A stretch of DNA of 59,293 bases from Pseudomonas syringae (GTDB lineage Bacteria; Pseudomonadota; Gammaproteobacteria; Pseudomonadales; Pseudomonadaceae), in NCBI RefSeq assembly GCF_001698815.1, contig NZ_LGSI01000054.1:1-59293 (forward strand). The letters are read 5' to 3'. Under the pieces are notes generated by a model. That model searched no databases, was not told the origin of the DNA, and saw nothing but the letters and a program-made list of their open reading frames with translations. The position numbers and the translations under genes are program-made. Shown here piece after piece: positions 43,172 through 51,941 of the stretch (its first letter is position 1; each line of letters starts with the position of its first letter).

Positions 43172-46100
43172 TCAATGCGTTCCCGGATTGGCCCGCAACT
43201 GGGCCACTTTCGCCCTTACGCCGAGCCACTGGGGCTGATTCGGCGCAAATCGGTTGCGCAGGTACGCCGTCAATTCGCTGATTTGCGTATCCGACAAACT
43301 GTCCTTGAAGCCCGGCATGTATCCCAGATCCTGAGTCGCCGGGGTCGGAATGCCGTTCAGGATAATCTTCAGCAGGTTGTCGGGTTGCTGGCTGTGCAGG
43401 TTGGTATTGCTGGCCAGTGATGGACTGACACCAAACAACTTCGGCCCTTTTCCATCCGCATGACAACCCTGACAGGCGCCTTCGAAAATGCGCTTGCCCC
43501 GGTTCAATGACGCCAGCGTCGGCTTGGGCATCAATGCGTCGTCAGGCTGCCGCTGGGACAAGGCCGATGCATCCAGCGAAACTAGATAATCAGCCATGGC
43601 GCGAATGTCAGCGGTGGGCAACCTGGCCAGCTCGCTGACCACCGGCCCCATGGGACCGGCCGCCACGCCATGGGCCTCGGAATAGCCGGTGCTCAGGTAG
43701 GTGAACAGTTGCTCCTCGGTCCAGGGCGTCGGTGCTTGCGAAAGGCCGTTAAGCGCTGGCGCTTGCCAGCCATCCACTGTGCCACCAGCCAGAAACCACG
43801 CACCGTCTTTCTGCGCCCCCAGCGCGTTACGCGGCGAGTGACAGGCCGCGCAATGCCCAAGGCCGTTGACCAGATACGCACCGCGATTCCACTGCTCGCT
43901 GCGATCGGCTTGAGCCTTGAACTCCCCCTTGCGCAAAAACAACGCATTCCAGCCAGCCAGCATAGGGCGCAAGTTCCACGGATAACGCAGCTCGTTGCTT
44001 CTGGCCGGCTGGCTGACGGGTGTCTGCGCCATCAGCCAGGCGTAGAGCGCCTGCATGTCGGCATCAGTGATAGTTCTGAATGCGGTGTAAGGGAATGCCG
44101 GATACAGATGCTTGCCATCGCGGCTGATACCCTCGCGCATGGCCCGCTCGAAGGCCGGATACGACCAGTTACCGATCCCGGTTTGCGCGTCCGGAGTGAT
44201 GTTGCGGGTGTAAAGGGTGCCAAATGGTGTTTGCAGGGCTCGCCCGCCCGCATTACTTGCCCCGCCTGGCGCGGTGTGACAGACCGCGCAGTCCCCCGCC
44301 GCCGCCAGCAATCGACCACGTTCCAGAGCAGCGGCTGACCAGGTGCCCGGGTCGGGTGGCGCGATGGGTGCAATTTCCGCTCGCCAGGGCCATGCGCTGC
44401 CCAGCAATGCGCCGAATGCCAAAATGATCGAACCAAACAATCCTCTGAAGCGTTTGGCTTTCAGAGGTACAGGTGCATGGCCCTCGGTTTTGGCATCTGC
44501 ACCGTTGAGCGCAGCCAGCACCCGCTCGGCAGTGATCGGCAGTTCGCGAAAGCGGATTCCGGTGGCGTCGTAGATCGCATTGGCAATGGCGGCCGCGCTG
44601 GGTACCGCGGCCGACTCCCCCGCCCCCAGCGGCGACTCATTCTGGCGCGGCATCATCAACACATCGATGTCCGGCACCTGCGGGAAGGTCAGGATGGGAT
44701 AACCGCCCCACTCCTTGCTGGCGACCGTAGATCGTTCGAAAGTCACCTGCTCCTTGAGTACGCGGCTGGTGGCCTGGATGACATTGCCATGAATCTGATG
44801 TTGCACCCCCGCCGGGTTGATCATCATGCCAGCGTCATGCCCCACCACCACGCGCGTCACCGACACTTCGCCGCTCAGCCTGTCCACTGCAACGTCGGCC
44901 ACCCACGCCGCCCACGCTGCGCCGGAACCGGGAAATTTGCTGTGCATATAACGCGCGTAGGCAAAGCCGCGTCCGCGCAACACGTTGTCCTGTTCAGGTA
45001 TCGACTTAGGCTCGATGCGTGGTGTCCACTGTGCGCGGGCTGCGGTGGCCCTGACCAACTCTGCGCCGCGCTCGTCATGCAGATAACGCAGACGATATTC
45101 GACAGGATCAACCCCCGCCGCGAAGGCCAGCTCATCGATATAGGATTCGTGGGCAAATGTGTTGGGCAGCGCCGACACCCCACGCATCCACGACGCGCGG
45201 ACCATGGGCGCCATGTCGTTGATGGTGACGCGCATATGCTCGAAATCATAAGGCGCAACCGAAGTGCGATCGCCCATCTCGAACAACGCCGCCACCGGCT
45301 CGACGCGAGCGGTCAGCAACAACGCCAGAGTTGGCGCGTCGTTGGACGGATAGCTGGTCTGAAAGTCATAACCGGCCACTCCGCCGTCGGCGTTCAAGCC
45401 GCCATCGACTTCCATCAGCTGGGCCGCGCCCTTGGGTTCCCAGACATGTTCCTGTTCGCGAGTCAGCTGCACGCGCACCGGCAAACCAACGGCGCGGGAC
45501 AGCAAAGCGGCGTCAGCGCTCACATCATCGGCACAGTTGCGCCCGTAACAGCCAGAAGCTTCCATGCGGATGATCTCGATGCGCTCCTCGGGATATTCCA
45601 GCAGCCAGGCCAGGTCAGCGCGCAGCAGGTGCGGGTTCTGCGTGCCGGACCAGACGCGCAAGCCCGCTGGCTGATAATCCGCCAGCGCGCACGATGGGCC
45701 GATGGAGGCATGCATCTGGTACGGCCAGACATAGCGACGCGGCATGCGCTGGCTGGCTTGGGCGAGTGCGTTTTCGATATCGCCCTGATCCAGCACTACC
45801 CGCTGCACGCGGGGGTTGGCGCGGATCGCCTGGGCAACATCATCCATGTCCGGCAACTTGTGATTCCAGTCTTTCCAGGTGACCTTGAGCAGCTGCGCAG
45901 CCTTGGCGGCCTGTTCTTCACGCAACGCAACCACGCCGACAAAATCACGAATCACCACCACCCGGACTACACCCGGAACCTGGGCGATCGACGCTTCGTC
46001 AACTTCCAGCAGGCTGTTACCGACGAAGTCGCCACTGTCCAGGCCCGCATAAGGCGGACGAATCACTCGACCGTGAAGCATGTACGGCAAGCGCATGTCA

Positions 46101-46726
46101 TGCACGTAGGTCAGCTCGCCAGTGGCTTTGCCGGGAATATCCAGCCGCGCCGCACCCTTGCCAACCAGACGATAGGTCGCGACATCTTTCAGCGGTGCAG
46201 TACCAGAAATACCCAGTTCGTCGTGCTCATTCGATACCAGCTCGGCAAAGCTCAGCGTCCTGCCATCACCCGCCGTCACCTCTCCACGTTCGATGCTCAA
46301 CGATTCCAGCGTGACGTCCAGACGCTCAGCCGCGCGTTGCAGCAGAAAGCGGCGCGCTTCTGCTGCGGCATTGCGCAAGGGGATCGCGGCAATCTGGATG
46401 GTCGCGCTGGCAATGGTCGGCCCCTGATCCGGTGCATTGGCGGTGTCGCCCAGGATCATGCACACCTGATCCAGCGCCACATCCAGTTCTTCGGCGACGA
46501 TCTGCGCCAACGCGGTCCGAATCCCGGTGCCAAGGTCGACATGACCATTGAATGCATAGACATGGCCGTCATCGTTGACCGCGATGAACAGCGCCTTCTC
46601 TGGCGGTTTGAGCACCGGCACACCGCCTTTGGCCAGCGGTGCCGAGGACGGTTCGATGGTGTCGATGATCAGCAGCACGCCGGTCTTGGCCAGCAATTGG
46701 TCACGGTTCAGCAAGGCTTGAGGCAT
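43172..46726 (-). CDS. nicB: NicB-type molybdenum hydroxylase fused to triheme cytochrome c
   Basis: A 1,184-residue fusion close in length to nicotinate dehydrogenase NicB of P. putida (about 1,187). Residues 1-740 form the molybdopterin domain, with the catalytic glutamate E704 in GAGESAAVP. A membrane segment lies at about 758-780, and three c-type heme sites follow at 813-817 (CAVCH), 959-963 (CAACH) and 1085-1089 (CQGCH). It should hydroxylate an N-heterocycle or aldehyde with the 2Fe-2S partner encoded 13 bases upstream and pass electrons to the respiratory chain. The start at 46726 avoids overlap with nicA. No nicC, nicD, nicX or other nic genes are nearby, so the substrate may not be nicotinate. 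Confidence 0.82.
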   Translation of the reverse strand: MPQALLNRDQLLAKTGVLLIIDTIEPSSAPLAKGGVPVLKPPEKALFIAVNDDGHVYAFNGHVDLGTGIRTALAQIVAEELDVALDQVCMILGDTANAPDQGPTIASATIQIAAIPLRNAAAEARRFLLQRAAERLDVTLESLSIERGEVTAGDGRTLSFAELVSNEHDELGISGTAPLKDVATYRLVGKGAARLDIPGKATGELTYVHDMRLPYMLHGRVIRPPYAGLDSGDFVGNSLLEVDEASIAQVPGVVRVVVIRDFVGVVALREEQAAKAAQLLKVTWKDWNHKLPDMDDVAQAIRANPRVQRVVLDQGDIENALAQASQRMPRRYVWPYQMHASIGPSCALADYQPAGLRVWSGTQNPHLLRADLAWLLEYPEERIEIIRMEASGCYGRNCADDVSADAALLSRAVGLPVRVQLTREQEHVWEPKGAAQLMEVDGGLNADGGVAGYDFQTSYPSNDAPTLALLLTARVEPVAALFEMGDRTSVAPYDFEHMRVTINDMAPMVRASWMRGVSALPNTFAHESYIDELAFAAGVDPVEYRLRYLHDERGAELVRATAARAQWTPRIEPKSIPEQDNVLRGRGFAYARYMHSKFPGSGAAWAAWVADVAVDRLSGEVSVTRVVVGHDAGMMINPAGVQHQIHGNVIQATSRVLKEQVTFERSTVASKEWGGYPILTFPQVPDIDVLMMPRQNESPLGAGESAAVPSAAAIANAIYDATGIRFRELPITAERVLAALNGADAKTEGHAPVPLKAKRFRGLFGSIILAFGALLGSAWPWRAEIAPIAPPDPGTWSAAALERGRLLAAAGDCAVCHTAPGGASNAGGRALQTPFGTLYTRNITPDAQTGIGNWSYPAFERAMREGISRDGKHLYPAFPYTAFRTITDADMQALYAWLMAQTPVSQPARSNELRYPWNLRPMLAGWNALFLRKGEFKAQADRSEQWNRGAYLVNGLGHCAACHSPRNALGAQKDGAWFLAGGTVDGWQAPALNGLSQAPTPWTEEQLFTYLSTGYSEAHGVAAGPMGPVVSELARLPTADIRAMADYLVSLDASALSQRQPDDALMPKPTLASLNRGKRIFEGACQGCHADGKGPKLFGVSPSLASNTNLHSQQPDNLLKIILNGIPTPATQDLGYMPGFKDSLSDTQISELTAYLRNRFAPNQPQWLGVRAKVAQLRANPGTH

Positions 46727-46739
46727 GAGGGTGATCCGT

Positions 46740-47228
46740 TCAAGACGTCTGGCGCGCGGCACGCCGCACCGCACGAAGTATTTCAAGGTGGGTGCCGCAG
46801 CGGCAGAGATTGCCCGACAGCTCGTGGCGAATCTCTGCGTCAGTAGGCTGGGGGATACGATCAAGCAGCGCCTTGGCGGTCATGATCATGCCGTTCATGC
46901 AGTAGCCGCATTGCGCGGCCTGCTCGTCGATGAATGCCTGTTGCACCGGATGTGGACGCTGGCGGTTACCGAGGCCCTCCAGGGTGGTGATTTCCCGCCC
47001 TTGGGCGCCGCTCAGGGGAAACACACAAGCGCGCGCGGCAATCCCGTCGATGGTCACCGTGCACGCGCCGCATTCCCCCAACCCGCAGCCGTATTTCGGG
47101 CCGTTGAGTTGCAAGTCATTGCGCAACACCAGTAACAGCGGTGTATCAAGCATGGCGGTGACAGCAGCGGTCTGGCCATTGACCCGCAAGGTCACGGTCC
47201 TTTCAGGTGCCATGACGGGCTCGCCCAT
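46740..47228 (-). CDS. nicA: NicA-type 2Fe-2S subunit
   Basis: A 162-residue iron-sulfur subunit of a xanthine-dehydrogenase-family hydroxylase. The plant-ferredoxin-type cluster motif is C48-GLGE-C53-GA-C56 with C68, and the second cluster is bound by CGYC and CRC near the C-terminus (QCGYCMNGM, NLCRCGTH). Length matches NicA (157). AAAGGGAGAG precedes the ATG at 47228. With the following nicB-like gene it forms a two-gene unit; no FAD subunit is present, as in the NicAB/IorAB type. Confidence 0.88.
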   Translation of the reverse strand: MGEPVMAPERTVTLRVNGQTAAVTAMLDTPLLLVLRNDLQLNGPKYGCGLGECGACTVTIDGIAARACVFPLSGAQGREITTLEGLGNRQRPHPVQQAFIDEQAAQCGYCMNGMIMTAKALLDRIPQPTDAEIRHELSGNLCRCGTHLEILRAVRRAARQTS

Positions 47229-47582
47229 GGATTGCTCTCCCTTTTCAAAAAGCCCTCCGTGGCGTTTGTGAAGTGGTTACTTCATGAAATATGAGCAGCG
47301 ATGGAGCATTTGATAGAAGTTGCTCTGATGAAAGCCGCTATTTAAACCCAGATCGCCCTGTACTTTTTCAGGCGCCTGAGCGGCAAGCCCAAGCTTTCGG
47401 GTGAGTTTCCTGGCCTCAAGCCGCTACTTACGGGTATTAACATTGTTACTACAGACGCTTCCTACTTCTTTTAAGGACGCATCACTCAAACCGCGAGTAC
47501 ATTTCTTCTCACCTTTGTTCAACAATCCTTCTATCTTCGGCGGCCACTTGCTGATCACCCCCGCCGCTTCCAGGACAAATCC
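47229..47582. promoter_or_regulatory. divergent promoter region between nicA-like and MFS genes
   Basis: This 354-base region has no gene. A short inverted repeat (GAAGT, four bases, ACTTC at 47270-47283) lies 42 bases upstream of the nicA start and could be an operator. The rest is moderately AT-rich with no clear terminator or repeat. Confidence 0.35.
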
Positions 47583-48896
47583 ATGCCCCCAGCAGATGTA
47601 AAAAGCACATTGACCAACGTCAACGACCCCATCAAAGCGCTGTACCGAAAAATCACCTGGAAGCTGATCCCGTTCCTGTGCTTCTGTTATCTGGCGGCTT
47701 ATCTGGACCGGATCAACATCGGTTTCGCCAAATTGCAGATGCTCGATCAACTGCATTTCAGCGAGACCGCATTCGGTCTGGGCGCCGGGCTGTTTTTCGT
47801 CGGTTACATCCTGTTCGAAGTGCCCAGCAATCTGGTCCTGGAAAGGATCGGCGCGAGGATCTGGATCGCCCGGATCATGATCACCTGGGGTCTGCTTTCG
47901 GCATGCACGATGCTGGTCACCACGACCACGCAGTTCTATGTGTTGCGATTTCTGCTTGGCGTGGCCGAAGCCGGCTTCCTGCCGGGCGTATTGTTTTACC
48001 TGACCACCTGGTTTCCCACGTATCGACGGGGCCGCATCATTGCGCTGTTCATGCTCGGCCTGCCGCTGTCGAGCATCATCGGCGGCCCGTTGTCCGGCTG
48101 GATCATGAGCCACTTCGACCAGGCCGCCGGACTGCGCGGCTGGCAATGGCTGTTTCTGCTCGAAGCGGTGCCGAGCGTCCTGTTGGGGGTGCTGACCTTC
48201 TGGCTGCTGCCGAACAATCATCGCCAGGCCCGCTGGCTGGACGACACGGAAAAGCGCCTGCTGGAAAGCGAACTGGCCCTGGATGCCGCCGATGAAAAGG
48301 GCAGCAAATACAGCTTTCGCGACGGTTTCTTCAATCTCAAGGTCTGGATGCTCGGCGGCATCGACTTCTCGATGCTGCTCAGCGCCTATGCCATGGGCTT
48401 CTGGATGCCGACGTTCATCCGCAATGCGGGCGTGACTGAAACCTTCCATATCGGTGTGCTGACCGCGCTGCCGAGCATTGCCGCGCTACTGGGCATGCTG
48501 TTTATCGGCGCCAGTTCGGACCGGCATCGGGAACGGCGCTGGCACATCATTGTGCCGTACCTGATTGGCGCGGCGGCCATGGCCGGCAGCACCTTTTTCA
48601 CCCACGACGTGGTGGCAACCGTGCTGCTGTTCGCGATCGCCTCAGCGGGAATATTCGGCGCATTGCCAGCATTCTTCAGCCTGCCGGCGACCTTTCTCAA
48701 AGGCCGCGCCGCCGCAACCGGGTTCGCCCTGGCCTGCTCATTGGCGAACATCGCCGGCCTGGTGAGCAATTCACTGATGGGCATCGCCATGGACGTCACC
48801 GGCAGCAGTGCTGGCGTCATGTGGTTCTTCGCCGCTTGCCTGGTCATGAGCAGCTTGTTGGTGGTGGCGTTGCCGGCGAAGGTGGTAAATCGCTGA
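47583..48896 (+). CDS. MFS transporter (anion:cation symporter group)
   Basis: A 437-residue transporter with twelve predicted helices. It opens with WKLIPFLCFCYLAAYLDRINIGFA, the signature of the anion:cation symporter subfamily that takes up aromatic and heterocyclic carboxylates (NicT and phthalate-type carriers are members). It is divergent from the nicAB-like genes, so it may import their substrate. The ATG at 47583 follows AGGA. The link to the hydroxylase is inferred from position only. Confidence 0.85.
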   Translation: MPPADVKSTLTNVNDPIKALYRKITWKLIPFLCFCYLAAYLDRINIGFAKLQMLDQLHFSETAFGLGAGLFFVGYILFEVPSNLVLERIGARIWIARIMITWGLLSACTMLVTTTTQFYVLRFLLGVAEAGFLPGVLFYLTTWFPTYRRGRIIALFMLGLPLSSIIGGPLSGWIMSHFDQAAGLRGWQWLFLLEAVPSVLLGVLTFWLLPNNHRQARWLDDTEKRLLESELALDAADEKGSKYSFRDGFFNLKVWMLGGIDFSMLLSAYAMGFWMPTFIRNAGVTETFHIGVLTALPSIAALLGMLFIGASSDRHRERRWHIIVPYLIGAAAMAGSTFFTHDVVATVLLFAIASAGIFGALPAFFSLPATFLKGRAAATGFALACSLANIAGLVSNSLMGIAMDVTGSSAGVMWFFAACLVMSSLLVVALPAKVVNR

Positions 48897-48970
48897 AGGT
48901 TGTGGGGCCAACTTGTTGGCGAGACGCAGATTGCCTCGCGAACACGTTCGCTAATGAAAATCTAACGACC

Positions 48971-49075
48971 GGTAGGAGGGGACTTGTCCCCGAAAGGCGA
49001 TGGTCCTGACAACGAAAATCCGGAAGATTAACGCTGTCTGAACTACCGCCTTTCGGGGACAAGTCCCCTCCTACC
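48971..49075. repeat. REP inverted pair (GTAGGAGGGGACTTGTCCCC type)
   Basis: GGTAGGAGGGGACTTGTCCC on the left and GGGACAAGTCCCCTCCTACC on the right enclose about 65 bases. The same unit recurs at 43103 and 59126, showing a second REP family in this genome. A weaker REP-like piece (GGCCAACTTGTTGGCGAGAC) lies at 48906-48925. Confidence 0.88.
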
Positions 49076-49149
49076 TAATGTTCTATGTTTGCTGCACATA
49101 GTGTCTGATGTGCTCAAATCGCAGCTATCTACGACGGCGTTACCTGCCC

Positions 49150-50124
49150 CTACCCCACCAACGCAATCAACTGCTGCCGCTGGGCATCGGTCAGCATCGG
49201 GCCGAATCCGGCGCCGGCGTTTTCCGCCATATAACGCGGATTGCCAGTGCCCGGAATGACGCAGGTAACCGCCGAATGGGCGAGCAGAAACTTGAGTGCC
49301 AGCTGCGCCCAACTCGTCACTTGAACCTGCGCCGCCCAGCCCGGCAACGGTTTGTCCTTGAGTCGACCCAGCAAACCACCGCCGCCGAACGGCCGATTGC
49401 AGATCACCGCGACGCCGCGCTCGCGACACAGGGGCAACAGACGCGCTTCGGCGGCCCGGTCGTCCAGCGCATAGTTGATCTGCAGAAAATCCAGCTGCTC
49501 GGCCTTGAGCACCGCTTCGACATCGGCATACGCCGACGACGTGTAATGGGTGATGCCGATGTAGCGAATGCGGCCTTCTTCTTTCCACTGACGCAGAGTC
49601 GGCAGATGCGTTTTCCAGTCGAGCAGATTGTGAATCTGCATCAGGTCGATGCGCTCGGTGCGCAGCAACCTGAACGACTCTTCCATCTGCGCGATCCCTT
49701 CCTTGCGACCGCGCGTCCAGACCTTGGTGGCGAGAAATGCAGGCGAACGGGGTTGATGAATAGACAAGAGCTCGCCAGTCGACTGTTCCGCGCGACCGTA
49801 CATGGGCGAGCTGTCGATCAGCGTGCCGCCGGCGGCGAACAGTGCATCGATGACGGCGGGCAGGCTTTTATAGGCCGCGCTCGAGGTTGCCACATCAAAA
49901 CCGCGATACGTGCCCAAACCGACGATAGGCAGCGGCTCGTTGCTGGAGGGAATGGCGCGGGTCAGCATTTTTCTGGCTCCTGTCGGCAAGGTCGAAGGTG
50001 AAGTCGGCGAAGGAATGGTCGGTGGCCTGGACTCGCCAGCTGCCGTGTCGAACGCGAAAGCCGCTGATAGGCCAGCCGCCAGCGTGAGAATTCTTCTGCG
50101 TGTGAAAACAGCAGGGTCGGACAT
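49150..50124 (-). CDS. aldo/keto reductase with a Tat-type signal
   Basis: A 324-residue aldo/keto reductase. The catalytic tetrad is visible: D and Y in LIDSSPMYGRAEQS, K in FLATKVWTRG and H in LMQIHNLL. Unusually the N-terminus has a twin-arginine signal (FTRRRILTLAAGLSAAFA) and then a long Pro/Ser/Thr linker before the barrel, so the enzyme may be exported folded. AAGGGGAAA precedes the ATG at 50124, which is preferred to the frame from 50211. It starts ten bases after the upstream transporter gene ends, suggesting an operon. Substrate unknown. Confidence 0.8.
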   Translation of the reverse strand: MSDPAVFTRRRILTLAAGLSAAFAFDTAAGESRPPTIPSPTSPSTLPTGARKMLTRAIPSSNEPLPIVGLGTYRGFDVATSSAAYKSLPAVIDALFAAGGTLIDSSPMYGRAEQSTGELLSIHQPRSPAFLATKVWTRGRKEGIAQMEESFRLLRTERIDLMQIHNLLDWKTHLPTLRQWKEEGRIRYIGITHYTSSAYADVEAVLKAEQLDFLQINYALDDRAAEARLLPLCRERGVAVICNRPFGGGGLLGRLKDKPLPGWAAQVQVTSWAQLALKFLLAHSAVTCVIPGTGNPRYMAENAGAGFGPMLTDAQRQQLIALVG

Positions 50125-50134
50125 GAGTTTCCCC

Positions 50135-51403
50135 TTATCTGTCGTTCGTGGTCGCCCGGTGCGCCTGTCGCTTTGCCAGCCAGAAACACAGCCAGGCCCA
50201 AAGCCCGGCAAAGGGCACGATAACCATAGCCAACAGCCCGAAACCCGTACCCAGCGCTGTCAAACCAACGGACAACCAGCCACTCGCGGCGTCGCCGCCC
50301 CGATACACCACGGTTTCGATGACATTCTTGGCCTTGTACTTTTCCTCCCGGCTCACCACAGTCCATAGCACTTCGCGACCGGGCCGGACAATGGCGAACT
50401 CCACAGCACGACGCAGCCCTTGCGCCAGCGCGACGGTAGCGGGCGCTGGCGCCAGGGCCATTGCGGTGAAAGCCGCCACCGTCGCCAAAGGCAGCGCCAC
50501 CAGCGCACCGCCGATGCCAACGAAGCGGATCAACGGTGCCGTCAGCACCAACTGAAAGACCAGCGTCAATGCCGACACAATCAGGTCGACCGTCGCAAAA
50601 AATTGCGTGCGGCTCGCCACATCAGCGTAGCTGCCAGCGACAATCCGACCCTGCTCGAAATACAACAGGGTCGCCGCGCTGGTGTGCAGCAACATAAACA
50701 GCACCATCCCGAACAGATACGGCGAGCGCATGATCAGCGTCACGCCCGCCAGCATGCTGCCACCCATGCGCTGCTCATCCTTGGTCACGTCCCGATCCTG
50801 CGTCTGGGTCCGACTCAGCAGCGCCCGATAGCACTGCACCGCCGCTTCAAGCAGCAGTGCGGCGGCGAAGGTCAAGGCAATCGGGCCAAGACGGGTCGCC
50901 ATGGTTGCCGCGAGCAAGGGCCCGATGAAGGTGCCAAGCGTGCCCCCCGCCGCAATGAAGCCGAACAGCCGTCGCCCTTGCTCGCTGGAAAACCGGTCCA
51001 CCAGCACACTCCAGAAAATGGAGACGATGAACAGGTTGTAAATGCTGATCCAGACGAAGAACACCCGGCCGACTGCCACGGGGGCAATGTGATTGGCGAT
51101 CAGCACTCCGAATACCAGCATCGACAACGCGATCAGGCGATAGAGCAAAGGGACAAAGCGTCTCGGCGGCAATCGGGAAACCAGCGCGCCAAACAGCGGC
51201 ACCATCACCAGCATTGCCACGAACGTCGCGGTGAACAGCCATTGCAATTTATCGGCGCCGCCTTCGAGCCCCAGCGCATCGCGCAACGGCCGGACCAGGT
51301 AATAGCTGGCCAGCACGCAGAAATGAAAGGCGAAACCCAGCAGCAAGGCGACCTTCTCAGCAGGTTCTACCTTGACCCACTTCAACGTGGCGGCAACGGG
51401 CAT
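50135..51403 (-). CDS. NTP/NDP-exchange-like MFS transporter
   Basis: This 422-residue membrane protein has about twelve hydrophobic segments. Its start (KVEPAEKVALLLGFAFHFCVLASYY ... LVRPLRDALG, with the split around residue 36) and FGFIAAGGTLGTFIGPLLA resemble the ATP:ADP/NTP-exchange transporter-like proteins found in free-living bacteria. Real nucleotide exchange is known for obligate intracellular organisms, so in Pseudomonas the substrate is open. It is upstream of and close to the aldo/keto reductase gene. Confidence 0.72.
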   Translation of the reverse strand: MPVAATLKWVKVEPAEKVALLLGFAFHFCVLASYYLVRPLRDALGLEGGADKLQWLFTATFVAMLVMVPLFGALVSRLPPRRFVPLLYRLIALSMLVFGVLIANHIAPVAVGRVFFVWISIYNLFIVSIFWSVLVDRFSSEQGRRLFGFIAAGGTLGTFIGPLLAATMATRLGPIALTFAAALLLEAAVQCYRALLSRTQTQDRDVTKDEQRMGGSMLAGVTLIMRSPYLFGMVLFMLLHTSAATLLYFEQGRIVAGSYADVASRTQFFATVDLIVSALTLVFQLVLTAPLIRFVGIGGALVALPLATVAAFTAMALAPAPATVALAQGLRRAVEFAIVRPGREVLWTVVSREEKYKAKNVIETVVYRGGDAASGWLSVGLTALGTGFGLLAMVIVPFAGLWAWLCFWLAKRQAHRATTNDR

Positions 51404-51596
51404 GACGACAATCCGGCGTACATATCGGGCAAAGATTCGTGGATTGGCATCGCGTTCTCCCGTGCGGCTACTGATTGGTCGACCGTGCCTGAGCGGGTCG
51501 GTTCAAAACACGGTCGTCCGGTTCAGCTCAAGCATGTTGAACGACTGCCGGACACGCACGTCAGACCTGCATCGGCCCTCAAGAGCGCATCCCCTT

Positions 51597-51941
51597 ATGA
51601 GCAACGTCATTTCCACCGAGCAACTGGCCACGGTTGATCTGCGCATGATCAATGAAATCTGGCTATCGTCTGCTGAAGTCCCGCAAGTAGAAGACGCTCA
51701 TCAGCCGAAGCTGTGCCTGTGGCGCGGCGAGCAGCTATTCACTCACGACATGATGAGCGAAGGCACCCATGGGCAGAACGTCAATCGTTTATGGCTGCAC
51801 GTGGAGAATATCGATGACCAGACCACGATTCGCAGCATCGAAGAAGCCATTCGCCAGCGCTTGGCATTAATGGATATGACGGGTGAATTTTATCCCGCAG
51901 AACAGGCTGATACTCACGGGCAGCCGGGTCAGGGCTGCTGA
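51597..51941 (+). CDS. conserved hypothetical protein
   Basis: A 114-residue acidic soluble protein without signal peptide or membrane segment. I do not recognise the family. It begins MSNVISTEQLATVDLRMINEI and contains VNRLWLHVENIDDQTTIRSIEEAI near residue 62, split across a strand and a helix. Its last 13 bases overlap the end of the convergent ligD-like gene. The 193-base gap on its left is divergent from the nucleotide-exchange-like transporter. Confidence 0.6.
   Translation: MSNVISTEQLATVDLRMINEIWLSSAEVPQVEDAHQPKLCLWRGEQLFTHDMMSEGTHGQNVNRLWLHVENIDDQTTIRSIEEAIRQRLALMDMTGEFYPAEQADTHGQPGQGC

Noticed and set aside
44477..46846. 789-codon open frame on the plus strand opposite nicB
   Set aside because: It is antisense to a gene with three heme motifs and a molybdopterin domain; long antisense frames are expected from GC-rich third positions. 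Its product shows no recognisable domain.
46727..46864. 46-residue N-terminal extension of nicB
   Set aside because: It overlaps the nicA gene, and NicB proteins begin near the chosen methionine.
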